Of a stretch of DNA of 64,000 nt, positions 8,018 through 15,609 are shown piece after piece. Under the pieces are notes generated by a model. That model worked only from the letters and a program-made list of their open reading frames with translations, did not search any database and had not been told where the DNA came from. Source of the DNA: an uncultured Prevotellaceae bacterium (GTDB taxonomy: Bacteria; Bacteroidota; Bacteroidia; Bacteroidales; UBA3663); the NCBI GenBank assembly GCA_900319235.1, contig ONNR01000015.1, positions 62,001 through 126,000 on the forward strand. The letters are read 5' to 3'. The position numbers and the translations under genes are program-made. The stretch's first letter is position 1, and each line of letters opens with the position of its first letter.

Positions 8018-9091
8018 ATGAAAAGGTTTTTGTACGTGCTGATGCTGGCCCTGATGATTGGCCAGGTTGCGCAGGCTGAGAGTCCGCGCAAGACAAACGC
8101 GCGCACAAGAAACACCCGACAACAGACCATACAACATCAGGTTCCTCGCCCACGCGTAGCACTAGTGGTGGGTGGTGGCGGCGCGAAAGGAGCGGCTGCC
8201 ATCGGAGCAATGAAGGCCGTGGAGGCTTCGGGTATCCCCATCGATATGGTGGTAGGTACATCGGCAGGAGCCATCATCACGGGGCTTTATGCCGTGGGTT
8301 ACAACGCAGAACAACTCGACTCGATCTACCGTGCGCAGGACTGGATCTACCTGCTCAGCGATATGGCGGCTCCGCGCTGGAAACCTTGGAGCAAGGTGAA
8401 GGGTGTGCCTGGAATGATGCGCGGCGAACGATTCACCCAGAAGCTCGACTCGCTGCTGGGCGGACGCTGCTGCTCCTTCGACTCGCTGCCCATCCCGCTG
8501 CGCTGTGTGGCGGTGGACGTGAGGGACTTCTGCGAAGTGACGCTCGACAGCGGCAACGTAGCACAAGCCATCCGCGCCAGCATGTCGGTGCCCCTGGCAT
8601 TCACAACGGTGGAGCAGGACTCGATGCTGCTGGTCGATGGAGGCCTGCTCAACAACCTGCCCGTCGATGTGGCGCGTCGCATGGGTGCCGACTACGTGAT
8701 TGCCATCGACCTGATGGATGCCAAACGTGCCACCCAGCAGTCGCGCGGCACGATGCACACGCGCGGCCTCGCGTCGATTCTGGAATGGAAATACGTGCGC
8801 CCCGACCTCGACAAATACCAGGTGAACCGTCGAGACGCCGATGTACTGATTCACCCCGATGTGGAGGGTTACCATGGTGCGAGCTTTTCGGAAGACGATA
8901 CGCGCCAGCTGATAGCACGCGGCGAGGAGGCTGGGCGTGCTGCGCTCGACAAACTTGCCGAGATGAAGAAGCTCGTTGTGCCGAGCGAAGTCAAGAGAGG
9001 TTCGAAGGGTTCGAAAGGTTCGAGAAGTTCGAAGAGTTCGAAGGGTTCGAGAGAATCTGAACGACGTGCGCTGAAATTTGGGGACAAATAG
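8018..9091 (+). CDS. Patatin-like phospholipase (secreted or periplasmic acyl hydrolase)
   Basis: A 357-residue protein starting at the ATG at 8018, which opens a clear signal peptide (MKRFLYVLMLALMIGQVAQA); an in-frame ATG at 7976 would add 14 unrelated residues. The patatin hallmarks are all present: the oxyanion-hole glycines in VVGGGGAKGAA, the nucleophile elbow GTSAGA (Ser near residue 78) and the catalytic aspartate in LLVDGGLLNNLP. The enzyme should hydrolyse acyl esters of lipids using a Ser-Asp dyad. It lacks the C-terminal beta-barrel found in longer Bacteroidetes relatives. The last 33 residues (from about 8992) are a low-complexity Ser/Lys/Gly tail encoded by 9-nt TTCGAAGGG-type repeats, which looks like a later extension of the gene. 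Confidence 0.88.
   Translation: MKRFLYVLMLALMIGQVAQAESPRKTNARTRNTRQQTIQHQVPRPRVALVVGGGGAKGAAAIGAMKAVEASGIPIDMVVGTSAGAIITGLYAVGYNAEQLDSIYRAQDWIYLLSDMAAPRWKPWSKVKGVPGMMRGERFTQKLDSLLGGRCCSFDSLPIPLRCVAVDVRDFCEVTLDSGNVAQAIRASMSVPLAFTTVEQDSMLLVDGGLLNNLPVDVARRMGADYVIAIDLMDAKRATQQSRGTMHTRGLASILEWKYVRPDLDKYQVNRRDADVLIHPDVEGYHGASFSEDDTRQLIARGEEAGRAALDKLAEMKKLVVPSEVKRGSKGSKGSRSSKSSKGSRESERRALKFGDK
8998..9056. repeat. 9-bp tandem repeat GGTTCGAAG within the patatin gene 3' end
   Basis: TTCGA starts at 9001, 9010, 9019, 9028, 9037 and 9046, an exact 9-nt period for six units. Being a multiple of three it stays in frame and encodes Gly/Ser-Ser-Lys/Arg triplets. Confidence 0.9.
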
Positions 9092-9218
9092 GAGTTTTCT
9101 GTCATTTTTTCATTATTTTCTAGAAAATCGCAATTTTTTGGAGTTGTGATAATATGTTCTTCGGCATGTTTTCACATCTTTTAACATCTTTATGAATCAT
9201 TGTGGATGTATTTGTGTT

Positions 9219-9226
9219 TATCTTTG
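9219..9226 (+). promoter_or_regulatory. -7 promoter box of the asparagine/aspartate operon
   Basis: TATCTTTG followed by CATC, 60 bp before the ATG at 9287. A TTG at 9200-9202 is a poorly spaced -33 candidate. The preceding gap (9092-9218) also holds a perfect 14-bp palindrome at 9115-9128 (ATTTTCTAGAAAAT). Confidence 0.55.
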
Positions 9227-9286
9227 CATCACGAAACGCAAACAATTACTAAAAATTCAAACCAAAAAAACAACCCCTTTTGAAGT

Positions 9287-10606
9287 ATGGCAACTGCATT
9301 GATCTTTGTAGAACTGGCCATTGTCCTCGCTTTGATCTTCATCGGAGCCAGGGTGGGTGGCATCGGCCTTGGCGTATTCGGTATGCTGGGCGTGTTCATC
9401 CTGGTTTACGTCTTCGGACTTCAGCCGGGCAAGGCACCCATCGACGTGATGATGATCATCCTGGCGGTGATCGTGGCATCGGCAGCTCTGCAGGCAGCGG
9501 GCGGATTGGATTGGCTTGTAGGACAGGCAGCCAAGTTCCTGCGCAAGCACCCCGACCACATTACCTATTACGGCCCCCTCTGCACATGGCTCTTCTGCCT
9601 CGTTGCAGGTACAGCACACACCAGTTATTCACTACTCCCCATCATTTCTGAGATTGCCCAGGCCAACAAGATCCGCCCCGAGCGACCTGTTGCACTGGCC
9701 ACGGTATCGGCTTCGCTGGGCATCACGGGCAGTCCCGTGTCGGCAGCTACGGCAGCCATCATCTCGCGCGACCTGCTGGGAGCACAAGGCATCGAACTGG
9801 GCACCATCATCCTGACCTGCGTTCCCGCGGGCTTCATCGCCATTCTGGTGGCTGCGTTTGTGGCCAACCATTGGGGCAAGGAACTGGAAGATGACCCCGA
9901 ATACCAGCGTCGAGTGCGTGAGGGTCTGATTGACCCCGAGGAGGACAAGCGCAAGGTAGAGAGTGCCGAATACAGCAGCGATCCACGTGCCAAGCGTTCG
10001 GTTTGGGCATTCCTGTTCGGCGTTGCCCTGGTAGTGCTCTTCGGCTTCTTCCCACAGCTTCGTCCAAAGGGCGTATCGATGTCGGAGACCATCGAAATGA
10101 TCATGATGAGCGATGCCATCCTTATCGTTTGGGCAGGCAAGGTGCCTTTGAAGAACGTGCCCAAGGGCAGCATCTTCGCAGCTGGCATCAATGCCGTGAT
10201 AGCCATCTTCGGTATCGCCTGGATGGGATCGACGTTCTACGTAGGCAATGCCGAAGCCATCAACGGCGCATTGGCCGGTATGGTCGAGTCGGCTCCGTTC
10301 CTCTTTGCCGTTGCCCTCTTCCTGATGAGCATCATGCTCTTCTCGCAGGCTGCTACCGTCACCACGCTTTATCCTGTAGGCATCGCCCTGGGTATGAACC
10401 CGATGCTGCTCGTGGCCATGTTCCCAGCCGTCAACGGCTACTTCTTCCTTCCCAACTACCCGACTGAGGTTGCTGCCCTCGGCTTCGACCGCACAGGCAC
10501 TACCCATGTGGGCAAGTATGTGATCAACCACTCCTTCCAGTTGCCAGGATGGATCACCACGGTGGTTGCCATCGCTGTGGCCTACGCCATCACGCTGGTA
10601 ATGTAA
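9287..10606 (+). CDS. dcuB: Anaerobic C4-dicarboxylate transporter, DcuA/DcuB family
   Basis: A 439-residue, strongly hydrophobic inner-membrane protein of the length expected for Dcu carriers (about 430-446). Multiple membrane segments are visible, for example ALIFVELAIVLALIFIGARV at the N-terminus and TTVVAIAVAYAITLVM at the C-terminus. Family-like stretches include AGTAHTSYSLLPIISEIA and ITGSPVSAATAAI. Dcu proteins exchange fumarate, aspartate and succinate in anaerobic fumarate respiration. It is the first gene of a run with asparaginase, porin and aspartase, so the likely job is aspartate uptake against succinate export. The choice between DcuA and DcuB is not safe from sequence alone. 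Confidence 0.92.
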   Translation: MATALIFVELAIVLALIFIGARVGGIGLGVFGMLGVFILVYVFGLQPGKAPIDVMMIILAVIVASAALQAAGGLDWLVGQAAKFLRKHPDHITYYGPLCTWLFCLVAGTAHTSYSLLPIISEIAQANKIRPERPVALATVSASLGITGSPVSAATAAIISRDLLGAQGIELGTIILTCVPAGFIAILVAAFVANHWGKELEDDPEYQRRVREGLIDPEEDKRKVESAEYSSDPRAKRSVWAFLFGVALVVLFGFFPQLRPKGVSMSETIEMIMMSDAILIVWAGKVPLKNVPKGSIFAAGINAVIAIFGIAWMGSTFYVGNAEAINGALAGMVESAPFLFAVALFLMSIMLFSQAATVTTLYPVGIALGMNPMLLVAMFPAVNGYFFLPNYPTEVAALGFDRTGTTHVGKYVINHSFQLPGWITTVVAIAVAYAITLVM

Positions 10607-10662
10607 CTGAAAACTACAAACCCTTTAACATATTAACTAACTAAAAACAAACACAAAACACT

Positions 10663-11715
10663 ATGAAAAAGAGAATTTCCATTCTGATGATGCTTCTCGT
10701 GATGGTTGCATCAGTTGCCATGGCCAAGCCAAAAGTTCGTATCATCGCTACCGGTGGCACTATCGCAGGTGTGAGCACCGCAGCCACTTCGTCGGCTTAT
10801 ACAGCCGGACAGGTAGGCATCGAGACCCTGATCAATGCCGTTCCCGAAATCAAGGATCTTGCCGACGTGACAGGCGAACAGCTCTGCAACATCGGCAGCC
10901 AGGACATGAACGATGCCGTTTGGCTGAAGCTTGCAGTTCGTATCAACCAGCTCCTCAACGAGGAGGGTTATGATGGCGTACTCGTTACCCACGGTACCGA
11001 CACCATGGAGGAGACCGCTTATTTCCTTTCACTCACCGTTCACAGCGACAAGCCCGTCGTACTGGCTGGCGCCATGCGTCCTTCGACCGCCATTTCGGCC
11101 GATGGTCCTGCCAACCTCTACAATGGCGTAGCTACGCTGGTTGATCCTTCGTCAAAGGGTCGTGGCGTGATGGTGAGCATGAACAACTCGCTCTTCTCTG
11201 CCAAGGCTGTCTACAAGGGACACACCACCGACCTCGACACCTTCAAGGGTGGCGTCTTCGGAGCTATGGGTTACATCTACAACGGCAAGCCCATCTATGT
11301 TGACAATATTCCTTCGTACAAGTTCGGTTTGAATTCCGAGTTCAACGTAACCGCCGACACCAAGCTGCCAAAGGTAGGTATCGTCTATGGTTATGCCAAT
11401 GCTTCTCCTATCCCAATGCAGGCTCTCGTTGACGCTGGCTTCGACGGCATCGTACTCGCTGGCGTAGGTGACGGCAACTTCTATCAGGACGTATTCGAGG
11501 TAGCTGTGAAGGCCCAGGAGAAGGGTGTACAGATCGTTCGCTCGAGCCGCGTTCCTACTGGTGCCACCAACCAGGACGCTGAGGTGGATGACGCAAAGTA
11601 TCACTTCGTGGCTTCGCTCAACCTCAACCCACAGAAGGCCCGTATCCTCCTGATGCTCGCCCTCACCAAGACCCACGACTGGCAGGAAATCCAGAAGTAT
11701 TTTGCAGAGTATTAA
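10663..11715 (+). CDS. ansB: Periplasmic type II L-asparaginase
   Basis: A 350-residue protein with a signal peptide (MKKRISILMMLLVMVASVAMA) placing it in the periplasm. Both asparaginase signatures are visible: IIATGGTIAG near residue 26, with the catalytic threonine, and GVLVTHGTDTMEETAYFL near 104, with the second Thr-Asp pair. It hydrolyses L-asparagine to L-aspartate and ammonia. It lies 56 bp after the Dcu transporter and upstream of porin and aspartase; the set would turn asparagine into aspartate outside the membrane, import it and deaminate it. Length and motifs fit a normal, intact enzyme. Confidence 0.95.
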   Translation: MKKRISILMMLLVMVASVAMAKPKVRIIATGGTIAGVSTAATSSAYTAGQVGIETLINAVPEIKDLADVTGEQLCNIGSQDMNDAVWLKLAVRINQLLNEEGYDGVLVTHGTDTMEETAYFLSLTVHSDKPVVLAGAMRPSTAISADGPANLYNGVATLVDPSSKGRGVMVSMNNSLFSAKAVYKGHTTDLDTFKGGVFGAMGYIYNGKPIYVDNIPSYKFGLNSEFNVTADTKLPKVGIVYGYANASPIPMQALVDAGFDGIVLAGVGDGNFYQDVFEVAVKAQEKGVQIVRSSRVPTGATNQDAEVDDAKYHFVASLNLNPQKARILLMLALTKTHDWQEIQKYFAEY

Positions 11716-11732
11716 TTTGATTTTTCGAAGGG

Positions 11733-11774
11733 TCTAGATAAACTAGAATATCTAGAAAATCTAGAGCATCTAGA
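11733..11774. repeat. 9-bp tandem repeat with TCTAGA core, upstream of porin gene
   Basis: TCTAGA (or one-base variant) starts at 11733, 11742, 11751, 11760 and 11769, an exact 9-nt period with a variable trinucleotide between cores. It fills most of the 85-bp gap before the porin gene. A matching five-unit array lies just after that gene. Confidence 0.9.
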
Positions 11775-11800
11775 TCCTTTGAACCAAAAAGAATAAAATC

Positions 11801-13009
11801 ATGAAACGAATCTTATTCATTGCTGTTGCCATGGTGCTCGCCCTCGGAGCTAACGCACAGGGGCGCAATACCGGCATGGGTGGCTCGGATGGTGACTACC
11901 AGAGCCTCTCGGAGCGCGTCTTCAAGCTCGAGAAGAAGACCGATGCCTTCAACGTATATTTCAACTATGCTGCTGCCTTCCAGGAGCTGTTTACCGAAGA
12001 TGACAACTTCTCGAAGTTCACCAACAAGCAGGCCCGTATCGAAATCAAGGGCAACCTGACCGACAAGATCAGCTACCGCTGGCGTCATCGTCTGAACAAG
12101 AACAACACCGCCATGGGTACCGACAACTTTGCCAAGGCTACCGACATCTTGATGGTGGGCTATCAGTTCAACGACAAGTGGAGCATCCAGGGCGGCAAGA
12201 TGTGCCAGAACCACGGCGGCTTCGAGTTCGACGAGAACCCAATGTACATCTACCAGTACTCCGATATGGTTGACTATATGGACAACTTCATGGCAGGCGT
12301 GAACCTCTGCTTCAAGCCCGTTCCTAACCATGAGTTCGACATCAACATCACCAACTCGTACAACGACGGCTTCAGCGACTACTACGGCATCTCGGCCTTC
12401 TTCGGCAAGGACAACAAGCTGGAGAAGTACTATGCCTCGAAGCATCCTCTGACCTATATCTTCCTCTGGGCAGGCAACATGTTCGACGGCATGCTCCAGA
12501 CCCGCTGGTCGTATTCGCTGCAGAACCAGGGTGAGGATGCCAACGACCACAAGCTCTGCCTCGGCCAGCAGCTCGTGCTGCCCAACTTCCAGTGGTACAT
12601 CGATTACATGGGCGAATGGGACGACATCGACCGCCTCGGCATCGCTTCTGCCGATGGCGCCAGCTACCTGGCCAAGCAGGGTGCCGGCTTCTTCAGCGGT
12701 GTGACCTACCACTCGCTCATCACCAAGGCCAACTGGCAGTTCGCTCCCCAGTGGAACCTGATGCTCAAGGGTTGCTATGAGACCGCCAGCGTAGGCGACG
12801 TGGATGCTTTCGACGGCTATCGTAAGTCGGCTCTCTGGATGGCCAACCTCGAGTATTATCCCGACAAGAGCCAGGACTTCCGTGTGTTCCTTTCGTACGT
12901 AGGCCGTCACTACACATTCTCTGACGAAGCCAAGGCGGCTGTCGGCATCAACGACTATAGCACCAACCGCCTCGAACTCGGATTCATGTTCCGCATCAAG
13001 GCATTCTAA
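11801..13009 (+). CDS. Outer-membrane porin (phosphate-selective porin O/P-like)
   Basis: A 402-residue protein with a signal peptide (MKRILFIAVAMVLALGANAQ), a short coiled-coil segment (LSERVFKLEKKTDAF, about residues 31-45) and then alternating aromatic beta strands typical of a 16-stranded trimeric porin (for example YRWRHRLNKNN and WSIQGGKM), ending in a strand close to the C-terminus (LELGFMFRIKAF). This matches the OprP/OprO-like porins that Bacteroidales carry beside aspartate metabolism genes. It probably lets asparagine, aspartate or C4-dicarboxylates through the outer membrane; that substrate is inferred from the neighbours. The gene is bracketed by two TCTAGA 9-mer arrays. Confidence 0.8.
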   Translation: MKRILFIAVAMVLALGANAQGRNTGMGGSDGDYQSLSERVFKLEKKTDAFNVYFNYAAAFQELFTEDDNFSKFTNKQARIEIKGNLTDKISYRWRHRLNKNNTAMGTDNFAKATDILMVGYQFNDKWSIQGGKMCQNHGGFEFDENPMYIYQYSDMVDYMDNFMAGVNLCFKPVPNHEFDINITNSYNDGFSDYYGISAFFGKDNKLEKYYASKHPLTYIFLWAGNMFDGMLQTRWSYSLQNQGEDANDHKLCLGQQLVLPNFQWYIDYMGEWDDIDRLGIASADGASYLAKQGAGFFSGVTYHSLITKANWQFAPQWNLMLKGCYETASVGDVDAFDGYRKSALWMANLEYYPDKSQDFRVFLSYVGRHYTFSDEAKAAVGINDYSTNRLELGFMFRIKAF

Positions 13010-13026
13010 TATTAAATTAAAGATGC

Positions 13027-13068
13027 TCTAGAAAATCTAGATTATCTAGAATATCTAGAGCATCTAGA
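13027..13068. repeat. 9-bp tandem repeat with TCTAGA core, downstream of porin gene
   Basis: TCTAGA starts at 13027, 13036, 13045, 13054 and 13063, an exact 9-nt period over five units. It is the partner of the array at 11733-11774; each lies in the gap on one side of the porin gene. Confidence 0.92.
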
Positions 13069-13115
13069 TCAACAAAAACAAAAAACAAACAACCATACTA
13101 ACCCCCTTTTTACCT

Positions 13116-14534
13116 ATGAGTGAAGTAAAATACCGTGTTGAGTCTGACCTTATCGGCGAACTCAAAGTACCCGAAACCGCATACTACGGCGTACAGACAC
13201 AGCGTGCCATCAACAACTATCAGATTTCGTCGCGCAGAATGTATCATTTCCCCGAATTCGTCGAGGCCATCGCCTATGTCAAGTTGGCTGCTATCCAGAC
13301 CAACCACACCCTGGGCGTAATCGGTGACGAGATTTCGGGTGCCATCGAGCAGGCTTGCCGCGAAATCATCGACGGCCAGTTCCACAGAGAATTCCCTGTT
13401 GACATGATGCAGGGCGGCGCCGGCACATCGGTCAACATGAATGCCAACGAGGTGATTGCCAACCGCGCACTCGAGATTCTCGGCCACAAGCGCGGCGAGT
13501 ACACCATCATTTCGCCCAACGACCACGTGAACTGCGGACAGTCGACCAACGATGCCTATCCAACTTCGTTCCGTCTGGCTTTCATCCTGATGAACAAGAA
13601 GCTTATCGGTGCCCTCACCGGCTTGATTTCGGCATTCCGTTATAAGGCTGACGAGTACCAGAACGACATCAAGATGGGTCGCACCCAGATCCAGGATGCC
13701 GTGCCTATGACCTTCGGACAGGAGTTCAACGCATATGCCAACAACCTTGAGGAGGAAATCCTCAACCTCGGCCGCAACATCGACCTGCTGCACGAAATCA
13801 ATATGGGCGGCACCGCCATCGGTACTGGCCTGAATGCAGCTCCCGGCTTTGCCAAGCTTTGCGCTGCCAACCTCAGCAAGCTCACCGGCGAGAGCTTCAT
13901 CGCTGCTCACGACCTCGTAGAAGCTACGCCCGACACAGGTGCCTACGTCAGCTATTCGGGTGCTCTGAAGCGTCTGGCTGTGAAGCTGTCGAAGATCTGT
14001 AGCGACCTGCGCCTCATGGCTTCCGGTCCTCGCTGCGGTCTGCACGAGATTAACCTCCCAGCCATGGCTCCTGGTTCTTCAATCATGCCAGGCAAGGTTA
14101 ATCCTGTCATCCCCGAAGTAGTCAACCAGACCTGCTTCAAGGTGATCGGCAACGATACTGCCGTTACCATCGCAGCCGAGCACGGACAGCTCGAACTCAA
14201 CGTGATGGAGCCCGTCATCACCCAGTGTATCTTCGAGAGCGTCACCTGGATGACCAATGCCATCAACACCCTCACCGAGAAGTGTATCCTTGGCATCACC
14301 GTCAACAAGGAGCATTGCAAGGAGATGGTCAAGAACTCCATCGGCATCGTTACCGCCCTCAACCCCATCATCGGCTACAAGGCCAGCACAAAGGTTGCCA
14401 AGGAGGCTAACGAAACCAACCGTTCAGTTTACGACATCGTGCTCGAGAAGGGCTTGATGACCAAGGAGGAACTTGATGCTGCGCTTGATCCAGTCAACAT
14501 GCTTCAGTCGCACAAGTTCGCTGCAAAGAAGTAA
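13116..14534 (+). CDS. aspA: Aspartate ammonia-lyase (aspartase)
   Basis: A 472-residue cytoplasmic enzyme of the fumarase/aspartase superfamily. The signature GSSIMPGKVNPVIPE lies near residue 322, and the substrate-binding stretches GAGTSVNMNANEV (near 102) and CGQSTNDAYP (near 138) are intact. It converts L-aspartate to fumarate and ammonia; fumarate then serves as electron acceptor and succinate precursor. Class II fumarases are close relatives, but the context (asparaginase and Dcu carrier) and the length favour aspartase. It is the last gene of the operon, followed by a hairpin terminator. Confidence 0.94.
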   Translation: MSEVKYRVESDLIGELKVPETAYYGVQTQRAINNYQISSRRMYHFPEFVEAIAYVKLAAIQTNHTLGVIGDEISGAIEQACREIIDGQFHREFPVDMMQGGAGTSVNMNANEVIANRALEILGHKRGEYTIISPNDHVNCGQSTNDAYPTSFRLAFILMNKKLIGALTGLISAFRYKADEYQNDIKMGRTQIQDAVPMTFGQEFNAYANNLEEEILNLGRNIDLLHEINMGGTAIGTGLNAAPGFAKLCAANLSKLTGESFIAAHDLVEATPDTGAYVSYSGALKRLAVKLSKICSDLRLMASGPRCGLHEINLPAMAPGSSIMPGKVNPVIPEVVNQTCFKVIGNDTAVTIAAEHGQLELNVMEPVITQCIFESVTWMTNAINTLTEKCILGITVNKEHCKEMVKNSIGIVTALNPIIGYKASTKVAKEANETNRSVYDIVLEKGLMTKEELDAALDPVNMLQSHKFAAKK

Positions 14535-14563
14535 GACTATTCAACATTTATTGCCTTAAAACA

Positions 14564-14598
14564 AGGGCTGCGATTTTGCATCGCAGCCCTCTTTATTA
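14564..14598 (+). terminator. Rho-independent terminator after aspA, probably bidirectional
   Basis: A 10-bp perfect stem (AGGGCTGCGA at 14564-14573 with TCGCAGCCCT at 14581-14590) and a 7-nt loop, followed by CTTTATTATTTAT. Read on the minus strand the hairpin is followed by TGTTTT, so it may also end the GH51-GH16 operon arriving from the right. Confidence 0.85.
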
Positions 14599-14628
14599 TT
14601 TATAGGAGAAATATCTGATAAAACCGGA

Positions 14629-15603
14629 CTAAAAGATGTGCCTGCATTCATACGCCACTCTGACGGGCTGATAGACGCGCACATAATCGACGAAGTAGTG
14701 GATGGGATAACGAGTGTTGTCGGGAGTACCTCCGTGGCGACCCAAGGCGAGATTGAGAATCAGATAGAGTCCGAAGTCCTCTTCGTCTGACTTGAAGGGA
14801 TTCCAGCGATTGCCTTGCCAACCCTGGTTGCGGGTCTTCCGAAGCTCAATGGTGTTGAGCAACTTTCCATCGACGTAGATCTTGAGGTATTTCGGCGTCC
14901 AATCGAGCCTCCAAACGTGGAACTTCTCGGTCCAATGCGGATCTTTCTTCTCGAATTGACTCACGGCCACGTAACCCTCGTCCCATTGTCCGTCGTAACG
15001 CTTAGTACCACCCCAGCAGGCATTGGCCAGGATGCCGGGAGCACCATACTTGATGTAGTACTCCATAATGTCAATCTCGCCACATTCGGGCCACTCGTGC
15101 TTGTTGCCAAGCAACCAGATGGCGGGCCAGGAGCCCAAAGCCGTGGGAATCTTGGCGCGAATCTCGAAGCGGCCGTAGCGGAAGGCGTGCCTGCCTTGTG
15201 TGGTAAGACTCGCCGACGAATAATCGGCATAGCGACGATTGTGGCGCCAGTTATCGACCTGAGGATAATACTTCTTGTTCATTACCCGTTCGACGCGACC
15301 TTCGATATCGAGCACGCCATCGTGCACCGTGGCATTGTCGGGCTGATAGTACTGCAACTCCTCGTTGCGCACAAAGCCCGTCTCGTAGGTCCAGTCCTTG
15401 CCAGGGCGGCCCGTTCCCTCGAATTCGTCGTGCCAAACCAGCCGATAACCCTTATACCGGGTAACGTCGCTGGCATCGGTGGGTCGATAAGCCTGTTCTT
15501 TTGGCCACGGGCTGTCATTCTCGGCAGGCTTGACTCTTTGGCCAAAGACCAAGAGCGGCAGACCGAGGACGACAGCCGTGGTGAGAATTATCCTGCAGTT
15601 CAT
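14629..15603 (-). CDS. Secreted GH16 family glycoside hydrolase
   Basis: A 324-residue protein with a signal peptide (residues 1-21). The GH16 active-site motif GEIDIMEYY is present with the nucleophile Glu176 and acid/base Glu181; LGSWPAIWLLG just upstream and FVDYVRVYQ near the C-terminus are further family landmarks. GH16 enzymes cut beta-1,3/1,4-glucans or related galactans by a retaining mechanism; this one resembles laminarinase/licheninase-like members, but the substrate is not certain. Its start lies 6 bp after the stop codon of the GH51 gene, so the two form an operon. Confidence 0.9.
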   Translation of the reverse strand: MNCRIILTTAVVLGLPLLVFGQRVKPAENDSPWPKEQAYRPTDASDVTRYKGYRLVWHDEFEGTGRPGKDWTYETGFVRNEELQYYQPDNATVHDGVLDIEGRVERVMNKKYYPQVDNWRHNRRYADYSSASLTTQGRHAFRYGRFEIRAKIPTALGSWPAIWLLGNKHEWPECGEIDIMEYYIKYGAPGILANACWGGTKRYDGQWDEGYVAVSQFEKKDPHWTEKFHVWRLDWTPKYLKIYVDGKLLNTIELRKTRNQGWQGNRWNPFKSDEEDFGLYLILNLALGRHGGTPDNTRYPIHYFVDYVRVYQPVRVAYECRHIF

Positions 15604-15609
15604 GCGGCA

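Noticed and set aside
9115..9128. Palindrome ATTTTCTAGAAAAT as terminator of the patatin gene
   Set aside because: AT-only pairing without loop or T-run; too weak to call.
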